Shown: positions 4,948 through 12,417 of the stretch, one piece after another
How positions within the stretch are numbered: the first letter of the stretch is position 1
Layout of the letters: every line of letters starts with the position of its first letter
Assembly: GCA_030619415.1 (NCBI GenBank)
Contig: JAUXBM010000016.1
Span: 1-12,417 of the forward strand
DNA from: Chlorobiota bacterium
GTDB lineage: Bacteria; Bacteroidota; Bacteroidia; Bacteroidales; F082
DNA: 12,417 nt
Reading direction: 5' to 3'
Program-made: the position numbers and the translations under genes
Notes under the pieces: generated by a model
The model's input: the letters and a program-made list of their open reading frames with translations, nothing else
Told to the model about the DNA's origin: nothing
Databases searched by the model: none

Positions 4948-7083
4948 ATGAAGATATATAAAACAAAAGACATCAGGAATATAGCCCTGATTGGAGGAGC
5001 AAAGTCAGGTAAGACAACCATGGGCGAATCGATGTTGTTCGAAAGCAAATTAATTAACAGGCGTGGTACAGTTGAAGATCATAATACTGTTTCCGATTAC
5101 AGGGAAATAGAATTGGAAAAACAGCACTCGGTTCATTCAACTTTGATGCATGCGCTATACAATGATACAAAGATCAATATAATTGATACGCCCGGGTTTT
5201 CTGATTTCGTCGGGGAGACAATTGCAGCACTGAATGTTTCTGATACTGCATTGTTCATGATCAATGGACAATCGGGTGTTGAAGCAACAACAGAAACCGC
5301 CTGGAGACAAACAGAAGATCAAAACAGCCCGGTCGTATTTTCCATTAATCAGCTTGATCATCATGGCGCTGGTTTTGATGACACCGTCAGGTCGTTGAAA
5401 GATTATTTTGGTGAAAAGGTAACGGTTGTCCAATACCCCGCTAATTCCGGCGAAGGATTTGATACCATTATCGACCTTATGCTGATGAAGCAATTGAAGT
5501 TTAAAGACGGCGGTGGTGAGCCCGAAGTTTCTGATATTCCTGATTCTGAAAAAGACAAAGCCGACGAATTACACCTCATCCTCATTGAGAATGCTGCTGA
5601 AGGTGGTGATGAACTGATGGAAAAATATTTCGAAAACGATACACTTACGATTGAAGAAATGCGTAAAGGTGTTGAGTTGGGATTAATTAGCAGGAGCATT
5701 TTCCCGGTATTGTGTTCATCGGCCAAATTTGGCATCGGTACAACACGGATTCTTGATTTTATCACAAGATCGTGCCCACCACCGCAGGACATGCCGGCAA
5801 GAGTTACTGAAGATGGCAAAGAATATAAGTGCAATGCATCTGATCCGACAGCTGCCTTTATTTTTAAAACATCGATTGAGCAACACCTTGGCGAAGTTTC
5901 TTACTTCAAACTTTATGGGGGCGAACTGAAAGAAGGCCAGGATGTATTAAATACACGTACCGGAAACAAGGAAAGAATTTCTCAGATGTTCGTCCTTAAT
6001 GGTAAGAACAGGGAAAAAATCGAGCGGGTGGTTGCCGGTGATATTGCTGTTACAATAAAGCTAAAAGATGCCCATACCAGTGATTCGTTGATGGATATTA
6101 AAAATGGGTCAAAAGGATTTAAGGCGCTTCATATTCCAAACCCATTACATATTATAGCCATTAAGACTGAAAACTCAACAGACGACGAGAAAATGGGTGC
6201 TGTATTAAATGAAATGCACCGGACAGATCCTACTATTGAAGTTAGGTTTTCACGCGAATTGAAGCAGATGCTCGTTAAAACACAGGGTGAGATTCAAATC
6301 AATACAATAAAATGGTATTTAAACCAACTATACAATATAAATGTTGACTTCTTTGCGCCTAAGGTGCCATACCGCGAAACCATTACCAAGACTGCAAATG
6401 CTGATTATCGTCATAAAAAACAATCAGGAGGTTCCGGACAGTTTGGTGAAGTTTACCTTCGGATACAACCTTATTTTGAAGGTTACAAAGATCCTACCGA
6501 CATTCCCGTAAGGAAAACCGAAGAACATGATTTACCATGGGGTGGAAAATTGGTTTTCAAAACTTGTGTGGTTGGTGGCGCTATAGATGCCCGGTTTATG
6601 CCGGCCATTATGAAAGGTTTGATGGAAAGGATGAATGAAGGTCCATTAACAGGTTCTTACGCCCGCGATATTATTGTTTATGTTTACGATGGTAAAATGC
6701 ACCCGGTTGATTCAAACGAGATCTCATTTAAGCTTGCCGGAAGAAATGCATTCAGCCAGGCCTTTAAAACAGCCGGCCCAAAAATTATGGAGCCCATTTA
6801 TGATGTAACTGTTTGGGTGCCGGAAGATATGATGGGATCAGTCATGACTGACCTTCAAGGGCGCCGTGCCATTATCATGGGCATGGATTCTGAAGGTAAA
6901 AACCAGGTGATCAAGGCTAAGGTACCATTGGCTGAAATGCATAAATACATTACTTCATTAAGTTCTATCACATCAGGACGAGGAAGGTTCAGCATGGAAT
7001 TTGATGCTTACCAGCAGGTTCCAAGTGATGTCCAGAATAAATTATTGAAAGAGTACGAAGAATCACAAGAAGAAGAGGATTAA
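4948..7083 (+). CDS. EF-G2-type elongation factor G paralogue
   Basis: This 711-residue protein has the full five-domain layout of translocase EF-G but a divergent GTPase domain. G1 is GGAKSGKTT (16-24), where standard EF-G has AHIDAGKTT. G3 is DTPGFSDF (80-87), with Phe84 in place of the catalytic His of DTPGHVDF. G4 is NQLD (134-137) instead of NKxD. G5 is around SSAK (257-260). Switch I keeps only a Ser (61) at the usual Thr of RGIT. The ribosome-facing parts are conserved: HKKQSGGSGQFGEV (489-502) and HPVDSNEISFKLAGRNAF (585-602) of domain IV, and GSVMTDLQGRR (630-640) of domain V. This matches, as I recall it, the Bacteroides EF-G2 paralogue reported to lack GTPase activity, to be induced on carbon starvation and to help gut colonisation. 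It is not the housekeeping fusA. The ATG at 4948 gives the expected N-terminus MKIYKTKDIRNIAL. It is likely cytoplasmic and ribosome-associated. Confidence 0.88.
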   Translation: MKIYKTKDIRNIALIGGAKSGKTTMGESMLFESKLINRRGTVEDHNTVSDYREIELEKQHSVHSTLMHALYNDTKINIIDTPGFSDFVGETIAALNVSDTALFMINGQSGVEATTETAWRQTEDQNSPVVFSINQLDHHGAGFDDTVRSLKDYFGEKVTVVQYPANSGEGFDTIIDLMLMKQLKFKDGGGEPEVSDIPDSEKDKADELHLILIENAAEGGDELMEKYFENDTLTIEEMRKGVELGLISRSIFPVLCSSAKFGIGTTRILDFITRSCPPPQDMPARVTEDGKEYKCNASDPTAAFIFKTSIEQHLGEVSYFKLYGGELKEGQDVLNTRTGNKERISQMFVLNGKNREKIERVVAGDIAVTIKLKDAHTSDSLMDIKNGSKGFKALHIPNPLHIIAIKTENSTDDEKMGAVLNEMHRTDPTIEVRFSRELKQMLVKTQGEIQINTIKWYLNQLYNINVDFFAPKVPYRETITKTANADYRHKKQSGGSGQFGEVYLRIQPYFEGYKDPTDIPVRKTEEHDLPWGGKLVFKTCVVGGAIDARFMPAIMKGLMERMNEGPLTGSYARDIIVYVYDGKMHPVDSNEISFKLAGRNAFSQAFKTAGPKIMEPIYDVTVWVPEDMMGSVMTDLQGRRAIIMGMDSEGKNQVIKAKVPLAEMHKYITSLSSITSGRGRFSMEFDAYQQVPSDVQNKLLKEYEESQEEED

Positions 7084-7208
7084 AATCCTTATCTCAAAAT
7101 GATATATAAAGAAATTGGAACATTTTTTTAACGCCAATACAGTGGAAAATAAACGATTTATATGCGTCATTTTGGGGTTAATTTGGTATAACACCAATTA
7201 ATCAGAAC

Positions 7209-7751
7209 ATGGAAAGAACTATCAGATTGCGTGCACTCCGAAGAGAAGATGCCGAAATTACCTGGAAATGGAGGAACATTCCAGAAATTAGAAAAATGTA
7301 TTCCGGGCATCCCTTTTATATAAATCCTGAAAAAGAAAGAGCATGGTATGAGAAGATACTTGTTTCTGATCATCCAAATGTTTCGATGGGGGTCGAGATA
7401 GCAGAAACAGGGGAACTTATTGCGATGTTTTTTTTACTTCATGTAAATCACATCAATAGGTCTGCTGAGCTTGCATTTCTTTTTGAACCAAATTCCAGGA
7501 AAGCATCCGACATTATTGTTTCCATCTTGCTTACGCTTGAGTTTGGCTATTACAATCTTAATCTCAACAGAATCTATGGTAAACTGGTTGAAGAGCATTC
7601 CATGTTGATTAAACTTTACGAACGCTACGGAGGAAAACGTGAAGGGGTGATGCGACAATCGTTATACAAAGATAATAAGTACCTGGATGAAGTTATGATG
7701 TCGATTTTAAGAGAAGATTACGAAACATATAAAAGACGAGAAATAAAATAA
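7209..7751 (+). CDS. GNAT-family N-acetyltransferase (RimJ/RimL/PseH type)
   Basis: This 180-residue protein fits a single GNAT domain that moves an acetyl group from acetyl-CoA to an amine. It begins with the typical RLRALRREDAEITWKWRN segment, has a central strand around AELAFLFEP (86-94) and the usual C-terminal part LNRIYGKLVEEHSMLIKLYERYGG (118-141, given whole only as a motif range). This resembles the subgroup of ribosomal-protein and amino-sugar acetyltransferases. The acetyl-CoA pyrophosphate loop is unusual: NSRKAS (95-100) where most members have a Gly-rich R/QxxGxG. Binding could be weakened or use another geometry. The gene follows the EF-G paralogue by 125 bases without a clear promoter, and converges on the minus-strand SDR with only 19 bases between the stops; TAA is followed directly by TAG. 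The substrate is unknown. Confidence 0.8.
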   Translation: MERTIRLRALRREDAEITWKWRNIPEIRKMYSGHPFYINPEKERAWYEKILVSDHPNVSMGVEIAETGELIAMFFLLHVNHINRSAELAFLFEPNSRKASDIIVSILLTLEFGYYNLNLNRIYGKLVEEHSMLIKLYERYGGKREGVMRQSLYKDNKYLDEVMMSILREDYETYKRREIK

Positions 7752-7770
7752 TAGCCTCCTTTAACAATTT

Positions 7771-8565
7771 TCACGAGTACATCTTCCCCATCGTTTTATT
7801 CGCAATCGAAGCTGCCATTTTTCGAGGCATTAGCCTTGTCAGGATAAAATAATTCAACCGGTTCGAAAATCCTGGAATAAACAGGGCTCTTTTGCCCAAA
7901 TTTTTCAAAGAACCTTCGGCTACATCATCAGGGCTCATTATGGCAGGCTTGATGCATCCAAAATTTGGATTGCTTTTCCGTAAAGCTGGCGTATCCGTTA
8001 CACCGGCCAGACAAGCCATCATATCAATATTGTGCGGTTTCAACTCATGGTATAGTGCTTCAGCCAGGTTCCACGCAAAAGCCTTGGTGGCTGCATACGG
8101 TGCAACCAATTGCATGCCGATCAATCCGGCAAGTGAGGACATCAACAAAATTCCACCACCTTTTTTATCTGCAATTAGTCTTTTTACAAAGGCATGAACC
8201 AGCTGAATCTGTGTTCTTGCATTTACTTCAATAAAGGTGTCAATTTCTTCAGATGAATAATTTATAAATGGTTTGATCGGGCTGAAAGCGGCATTGTAAA
8301 CGAGTAGTCCAAGATCCAACTTTTCAGCAGCTTTCATAATTTTATTTACAGCTTCCGGCGAACTTAGGTCCATGTGCAGGAAAACAACTTTAATATCGTA
8401 CTGATTCATAAGTTTTCCGGCAAGTTTATGCAATACTTGCCCCTGATTATCAATCATCAATAAGTTAATTTTCCTTTTTGCAAGTGCAGTGGAATAGGCT
8501 TCACCAAGTCCTTCAGCAGCCCCGGCAATTATTGCCCATGGACCGTATTTTTCTTTAAAATTCAA
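7771..8565 (-). CDS. short-chain dehydrogenase/reductase (SDR)
   Basis: This 264-residue enzyme is a classical NAD(P)-dependent SDR of about standard length. The cofactor loop AGAAEGLG (14-21) is the TGxxxGxG motif with Ala for Thr. NAAF (91-94) stands for NNAG. The catalytic tetrad is complete: Asn115, Ser144, Tyr157 and Lys161 (YAATK). The C-terminal region (about 225-260) contains a hydrophobic Arg-rich segment typical of SDRs acting on fatty acyl or lipid-like substrates, as an inference. The start is a TTG at 8565-8563; no in-frame ATG lies between it and residue 37, which would already be past the Gly-rich loop. The gene is transcribed away from the DUF1214 gene across a 64-base gap, so the two could share control. 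With the other SDR and the sulfotransferase it probably belongs to one pathway. Confidence 0.87.
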   Translation of the reverse strand: MNFKEKYGPWAIIAGAAEGLGEAYSTALAKRKINLLMIDNQGQVLHKLAGKLMNQYDIKVVFLHMDLSSPEAVNKIMKAAEKLDLGLLVYNAAFSPIKPFINYSSEEIDTFIEVNARTQIQLVHAFVKRLIADKKGGGILLMSSLAGLIGMQLVAPYAATKAFAWNLAEALYHELKPHNIDMMACLAGVTDTPALRKSNPNFGCIKPAIMSPDDVAEGSLKNLGKRALFIPGFSNRLNYFILTRLMPRKMAASIANKTMGKMYS

Positions 8566-8579
8566 AACAATGATTTTGT

Positions 8580-8587
8580 TATTTTTA
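8580..8587 (+). promoter_or_regulatory. possible -7 box for the DUF1214-sulfotransferase operon
   Basis: TATTTTTA followed by CGCC lies in the context GATTTTGTTATTTTTACGCC, close to the kinase promoter context CATTTTGTTACTTTTGCGCA. It departs from TAnnTTTG at the final G, so it may be a weak or regulated promoter. It is 42 bases before the ATG. Confidence 0.35.
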
Positions 8588-8629
8588 CGCCTTTTTCAAT
8601 AACTACAATGATAAGAATTAATCAGCTAA

Positions 8630-9817
8630 ATGAATAAACTTCTTTTTGCGTTTCTCAGTGTTTTAAAGTTTTTTAGAAAGCTTGGGTTAAAACTGTCGGG
8701 TAAGACCGAGGATGATGTTCATAAGCAACGCGTTGTGTCGGGTAAATCGTGGGATGAGTTTTGCGATCAGCTTAAATTGGCCGGGACAGTTCTAAAGTAT
8801 TCAGGCACACCCCATGATGCTTTCAGCCAAGCGGAAGGCCTCAGGTATTTGACACGCTTAACACGAGCCGGACTCGAGGCCTTTGTTGAATATGCTGATC
8901 CTGCTTTTCCTGTTTTAAGAAGGATGGTTCACGAAACAGTAAAGATGGGTGCTGATAATCCAGATAATTATTATTTCAATGCACAAATCAGTGGTGAATA
9001 CGAATACAGAATTACCGGAAACCGGAATACAGTTCATTACATTGGCTTCTTTACGCAGAATGGAAGCTATGGTACTACAGGTGGTTTGGCGCCTTGTGGC
9101 CGACTTGAAGGCATTGACCTTGAACTGGAAAAAGACGGCAGTTTTGAGATTATCCTCAGCAAAGAACAAAGAGGAAAAAACTGGCTTAAAATTGAGGATG
9201 AATCAGGCCTGCTGATGGTGAGGCAAACTTTTCTGAATCGTTTTGAAGAAGTTCCGGCTGAACTAAAAATTATAAACCTGAACGGCCAGAAGTCTCCGGC
9301 ACACATTACCCCAAAAATGATTGACGAAGGTTTAAAAATGGCTTCGATGTTTGTGGCTGGGGCACCATTATTATTTGCCCGCTGGGCCAAAGGATTTCAA
9401 AAGCACCCAAACCAACTACCCCAATTCGATCCCGAAGTTTCAAATGCCGCCGGTGGAGACAAAAATATCATCTATTATCATAGTTACTGGAAACTGGCAG
9501 AACATGAGGCACTCGTCATTACTGTAAAACCACCGGAATGCGATAGTTGGAATTTTCAGTTGAATAATTACTGGATGGAATCGCTGGATTACCGGTATTT
9601 CAATATCTGTGTAAGTAAAGGCAATGCTCATTATGAAAATGACGGAAGTATAAAAGTGATTGTTGCACATAAAAATCCCGGTTCAGGAAACTGGATTGAC
9701 ACCAGTAGTCATTTGGAAGGAACTATGTGCTGGCGTTGGTATCGTTTGCCGAAAGGAGCAGCGCCCGTTCAGCCAAATTGTGCGGTTTTTAAATTTGATG
9801 AGATCAGGAAAAAGTGA
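8630..9817 (+). CDS. DUF1214 domain-containing protein
   Basis: The C-terminal part of this 395-residue protein carries the features I associate with DUF1214 (PF06742): SWNFQLNNYWMESLDYR (306-322) and, later, VAHKNPGSGNWIDTSSHLEG (345-364) and MCWRWYRLP (366-374). The biochemical role of the family is not known to me. The N-terminal half (about 25-130) is helical then strand-rich, with an IGFFTQNGSYGTTGG segment at 138-152. The first 15 residues are hydrophobic with Lys/Arg, but no convincing signal-peptidase site follows. Homologues are often found beside sulfotransferases and dehydrogenases, from memory. Here the stop overlaps the GTG start of the sulfotransferase (GTGA), which implies translational coupling and joint function. 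A role in binding or processing the sulfotransferase substrate is an inference. Confidence 0.8.
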   Translation: MNKLLFAFLSVLKFFRKLGLKLSGKTEDDVHKQRVVSGKSWDEFCDQLKLAGTVLKYSGTPHDAFSQAEGLRYLTRLTRAGLEAFVEYADPAFPVLRRMVHETVKMGADNPDNYYFNAQISGEYEYRITGNRNTVHYIGFFTQNGSYGTTGGLAPCGRLEGIDLELEKDGSFEIILSKEQRGKNWLKIEDESGLLMVRQTFLNRFEEVPAELKIINLNGQKSPAHITPKMIDEGLKMASMFVAGAPLLFARWAKGFQKHPNQLPQFDPEVSNAAGGDKNIIYYHSYWKLAEHEALVITVKPPECDSWNFQLNNYWMESLDYRYFNICVSKGNAHYENDGSIKVIVAHKNPGSGNWIDTSSHLEGTMCWRWYRLPKGAAPVQPNCAVFKFDEIRKK

Positions 9818-11070
9818 ATCCGAACAGGAAAATACAAGCCAATCATTTCAACAAGCAACCTGCCTGGTTTAATGCGTTGAATGCAGTCTGGAAGGGAACT
9901 TATCCGTTGGGAACCAAAACCAAACTGCATAAAGATGACCTGATCAAAGCAGCAAGGAAAGGAACCAAACTGACGGATTTGGGAAGTATGTTTTGGGATG
10001 AACCTCTTGACCGAATGCTCACATCATTGAATGAGGAAGCAAGGCTTTCACCTGTTGGACGTTTCATTTCAAAGCAAAGATTGATTAACCTGCTGGCGGT
10101 TCGTTTAAGAGCTGAAGATTTGTTTAAAAAGCATCCGGAGATTTTGGAACAGGAACTTTACCCGGTGATGCTTGTCATTGGTTTGCAAAGAACGGGAACC
10201 ACTAAACTCCAACGGCTTTTGGCTGCTGATCCTGATAACCGGGCGCTGATGAGTTGGGAGGCATTAAATCCTGCACCAATAAAGGGGGACATGAAAGATG
10301 GCAGAAATAGAATTAAAATTGCCCGAACCAGCGAGAAGGCTTTGAAGATCATGTCACCGGGGTTTTTTGCCATTCACCCGGTGGAACATCTAGCACCTGA
10401 AGAAGATGTTTTGTTGCTGGATGTTTCGTTCATGAGTCAGACTGCCGAAGCGATCACCCATGTTCCTTCTTATGCTTCATGGCTTGAAAAAACTGATCAA
10501 TCGCCGGCTTACGAGTATATGGTCAGGTTGCTAAAGTTGTTGCAATGGCAAAGGCCAGGAAAACGTTGGGTGCTGAAAACGCCCCATCATCTTGAATTTC
10601 TGGATTTGGTGGACAAACATTTTGGTGATGTGCAATACATCTGGATGCACCGGAATGTTTATGAATCTATTCCGTCATTCTTAAGTATGGTATCCTATGC
10701 AAGGGTCATGTTCAGCGACAAAGTGGAGAAACAAGAAGTAGCTGAACACTGGGTGAGGAAGAACGGGTATATGCTTTCGAAGGCACTCAAATTTCATGAG
10801 ACAAACAGCCACAGGACTCGTTTTACGGATGTGCCTTATAGGGATTTGGTCGGCGATTCAATAGAGGTGATACATCGAATCTATTCTGATAGGAATGAGC
10901 CCATTTATCCGGAACTGGAAAAAATATTTGATGATACCAACAACAAAAATACCCAGGGCAGGTACGGACAGCACCTTTATAGTTTGGATGATTTTGGGAT
11001 TGATGAAAAGTATATTGATAAGCATACATCAGCATATCAGGAATTTCAACAAAAACTTAATATGAAATGA
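9814..11070 (+). CDS. sulfotransferase family protein (Sulfotransfer_3-like)
   Basis: This 418-residue enzyme should transfer sulfate from PAPS to a hydroxyl or amine. The 5'-phosphosulfate loop is GLQRTGTTKL (123-132), the bacterial version of the P-loop-like PAPS site. The 3'-phosphate site is HRNVYESIPS (279-288) with Arg280 and Ser285/Ser288. A conserved KTPHHLEF (255-262) precedes it. PEEDVLL (196-202) and the C-terminal YGQHLYSLDDFGI are also typical of this group, which in other bacteria includes enzymes acting on lipids and small molecules. No signal peptide is seen, so it is cytoplasmic. Translation starts at GTG 9814, overlapping the previous stop by 4 bases; the next ATG lies far inside the frame. 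A PAPS supply gene is not in the window. The acceptor is unknown. Confidence 0.87.
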   Translation: MNPNRKIQANHFNKQPAWFNALNAVWKGTYPLGTKTKLHKDDLIKAARKGTKLTDLGSMFWDEPLDRMLTSLNEEARLSPVGRFISKQRLINLLAVRLRAEDLFKKHPEILEQELYPVMLVIGLQRTGTTKLQRLLAADPDNRALMSWEALNPAPIKGDMKDGRNRIKIARTSEKALKIMSPGFFAIHPVEHLAPEEDVLLLDVSFMSQTAEAITHVPSYASWLEKTDQSPAYEYMVRLLKLLQWQRPGKRWVLKTPHHLEFLDLVDKHFGDVQYIWMHRNVYESIPSFLSMVSYARVMFSDKVEKQEVAEHWVRKNGYMLSKALKFHETNSHRTRFTDVPYRDLVGDSIEVIHRIYSDRNEPIYPELEKIFDDTNNKNTQGRYGQHLYSLDDFGIDEKYIDKHTSAYQEFQQKLNMK

Positions 11071-11073
11071 GGT

Positions 11074-11167
11074 AAAGCTTTACCGCAAAGTCACGCTAAG
11101 GAAGCGCCAAGCTACGCAAAGGTTTTCTCTGCGTACCTCTGCGGTTCTCCGCGTAACTCTGTGTAAC
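11074..11167. repeat. 94-nt imperfect inverted-repeat element, copy 1
   Basis: The left half contains repeats of (C)GCAAAG and the right half repeats of CTCTGCG/CTCCGCG, so the RNA can fold into one long imperfect hairpin. It begins 4 bases after the sulfotransferase stop and ends 17 bases before the SDR ATG at 11185, filling almost the whole gap. By hand alignment without gaps it matches copy 2 at 76 of 94 positions. Similar GCAAAG/CTCTGCG intergenic repeats are, from memory, recurrent in Bacteroidota and other environmental genomes; their function is not known to me. Confidence 0.85.
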
Positions 11168-11184
11168 AGCTATTTAAAAATAAA

Positions 11185-12177
11185 ATGACAAATAGAAAAC
11201 AGAAATACAACAACCCCTTCACCGCAACCTACAAAGGCATCAGTGATTTGTTTAAAAAACAGGAAAGGGTAGGGACTTTAAATCCGGATAACCGATTGGA
11301 TGGGAAGAAAGTACTAATCACTGGTTCCAGTTCTGGTTTGGGTTTGGCAACGGCAAAAGATTTAGCAAGACTGGGTGCTGAAGTGATCATGGCCGTACGA
11401 AGTGGAATCCCTGAAAAAGGAGAGGAAGTAAAAAAAGCCTCCGGTTCTGAAAAAGTCCACATGCTTCACGTTGATCTTTCTGATTTTGATTCGATAAAAA
11501 GTCTGATCAAAGAAGTTAAAAGCCAATTTGAAAAGGTTGATATCCTGATTTGCAATGCTGCTGTTGTTTCCAAAGAAGCCCGCAAAACAAGGCACGGTGT
11601 GGAAGAAATGTTTTCGGTGAATTACCTGGCAAAGTTTGTTTTTGTGAACCTGATGCTGAAAGAGGATTTATTCATTAAAGATGGTAACGATTTACCCCGA
11701 ATCATTTTTGTTTCTTCCGAAAGTCACCGCAATCCCGATGAATTTGAATGGGACGATTTTGGAAAATTCAAAGAATACGGGATGGGCAAATCTGTTGAGC
11801 GCTACGGCTACTACAAACTGCTGATGACAACCTTTTCACAGGAGCTCTCAAGACGATTAAATCCAAATCAGAAAACAGAATATTCTGTCTTCGCCCTTTG
11901 TCCGGGCCCGGTTAACTCGAACATTGCCCGTGAGGCTCCGGCCATTTTCCAACCGTTGATGAAATTGGTTTTTAGGGCTTTTTTCCGTTCGCCGGAACAG
12001 GCATGCGAACCTGTTGTGTATCTTGCGGCTTCAAAAGATGTGGAAGGAAAAGCAACCGATTATCTTTTCCTGATGAGTCGAAAACCGGTGGATGAAAAGG
12101 CTGTTGATCCCAAAAATGGGGGAAGGCTTTGGAAAGTAACAGAAGAGCTTTTGAAAAATTATAAAATTGAAATTTAG
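11185..12177 (+). CDS. SDR oxidoreductase, retinol dehydrogenase/WWOX-like
   Basis: This 330-residue enzyme is longer than a classical SDR, with an N-terminal extension of about 40 residues and a long insert before the active-site Tyr. The cofactor motif TGSSSGLG (46-53) is canonical. NAAV (124-127), SVNYL (144-148) and VSSES (176-180) with the catalytic Ser follow, then Tyr207-xxx-Lys211 in YGYYK. CPGPVNS (239-245) is the usual post-active-site loop. The pattern resembles retinol-dehydrogenase-like and protochlorophyllide-reductase-like SDRs, which act on hydrophobic alcohols or ketones. The N-terminal extension (MTNRKQKYNNPFTATYKGIS) has no signal character. It follows the sulfotransferase across the first repeat element and precedes the cyclase across the second, so it is probably co-transcribed unless the repeats terminate. 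The substrate is unknown. Confidence 0.87.
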   Translation: MTNRKQKYNNPFTATYKGISDLFKKQERVGTLNPDNRLDGKKVLITGSSSGLGLATAKDLARLGAEVIMAVRSGIPEKGEEVKKASGSEKVHMLHVDLSDFDSIKSLIKEVKSQFEKVDILICNAAVVSKEARKTRHGVEEMFSVNYLAKFVFVNLMLKEDLFIKDGNDLPRIIFVSSESHRNPDEFEWDDFGKFKEYGMGKSVERYGYYKLLMTTFSQELSRRLNPNQKTEYSVFALCPGPVNSNIAREAPAIFQPLMKLVFRAFFRSPEQACEPVVYLAASKDVEGKATDYLFLMSRKPVDEKAVDPKNGGRLWKVTEELLKNYKIEI

Positions 12178-12194
12178 GCTGACATTAAGAATAA

Positions 12195-12288
12195 AAAGCT
12201 TTAACGCAAAGTGGCGCAAAGGATTCGCAAAGCAGCGCAAAGAAAATCTCTGCGAACATCAGCGGTTCTCCGTGTAACTCTGCGTAAC
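12195..12288. repeat. 94-nt imperfect inverted-repeat element, copy 2
   Basis: This copy has the same length and layout as copy 1: (C)GCAAAG units on the left and CTCTGCG/TCTCCGTG-type units on the right, folding into one long hairpin. It ends 17 bases before the ATG at 12306, exactly the distance of copy 1 from its downstream ATG. It begins 17 bases after the SDR stop. The two copies differ mainly in the loop and at scattered single bases. Confidence 0.85.
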
Positions 12289-12305
12289 AACTTAAATTAG
12301 AAAAT

Positions 12306-12417
12306 ATGATTAGCAAGAAAATAAGACTGGGCAGCAAGGAATTTTTAGTGATTGACCTGACCAAACCTTTAAGCCTCGATCAGGAAGTTTATCCTGGCGA
12401 TCCATTGCCAAAAAGAA
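12306..12417 (+). CDS. cyclase/arylformamidase-family hydrolase, 5' end only
   Basis: An ATG at 12306 opens a frame running off the window after 37 codons. The visible part ends in VIDLTKPLSLDQEVYPGDP (residues 15-33), the N-terminal signature of the cyclase family (PF04199), which includes kynurenine formamidase and related metal-dependent hydrolases. The diagnostic HxGTHxDxPxH metal motif would lie beyond the edge. Placement after the SDR suggests the last or a later gene of the sulfotransferase cluster. In such clusters the protein may hydrolyse or cyclise an ester, lactone or amide; this is inference. Confidence 0.75.
   Translation, partial: MISKKIRLGSKEFLVIDLTKPLSLDQEVYPGDPLPKR

Noticed and set aside
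4948..7083. Housekeeping EF-G (fusA)
   Set aside because: G1, G3 and G4 all depart from the canonical AHIDAGKTT, DTPGH and NKxD, and there is no ribosomal-protein operon around it.

Overview
The window looks like a chromosomal segment of a Bacteroidota bacterium, perhaps a member of the Bacteroidales/Marinilabiliales. Two things point there. First, several genes are preceded by the Bacteroidota -7 promoter box TAnnTTTG instead of a classical -10 box, and Shine-Dalgarno sequences are weak or absent. Second, the window carries an EF-G paralogue of the kind known from Bacteroides. Sampled rows of the main genes are about 45% G+C.

Layout. Positions 1-3500 are gene-poor and look accessory. They hold a solitary endonuclease/exonuclease/phosphatase-fold protein (minus), an unusually AT-rich two-domain protein of unknown function (minus), a possible 35-residue single-span membrane peptide (plus), and non-coding stretches rich in inverted repeats. 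Positions 3490-3741 form a small stable-RNA unit on the minus strand: a promoter, a tRNA-Asn-like RNA whose anticodon arm is replaced by a 16-nt perfect palindrome and which lacks a T arm, an intact tRNA-Asn(GTT), and a Rho-independent terminator. From 3815 onward the genes look like core chromosome: a PfkB-family nucleoside/sugar kinase and the EF-G2-type factor, each with its own promoter, then a GNAT acetyltransferase.

The last third (7771 to the end) is a metabolic cluster. A short-chain dehydrogenase (SDR) on the minus strand diverges from a plus-strand series: a DUF1214 protein, a PAPS-type sulfotransferase (start overlaps the previous stop), a second SDR and the beginning of a cyclase/formamidase-family hydrolase cut by the window edge. 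This set suggests oxidation/reduction and sulfation of a hydrophobic small molecule or lipid, but the substrate cannot be read from the sequence. Two 94-nt copies of an imperfect inverted-repeat element lie in the last two intergenic gaps, and both end exactly 17 nt before the next ATG.

The strongest candidates for something undescribed are the tRNA-Asn-derived RNA, the sulfotransferase/DUF1214/SDR/cyclase cluster, and the two repeats with identical spacing to the downstream starts.
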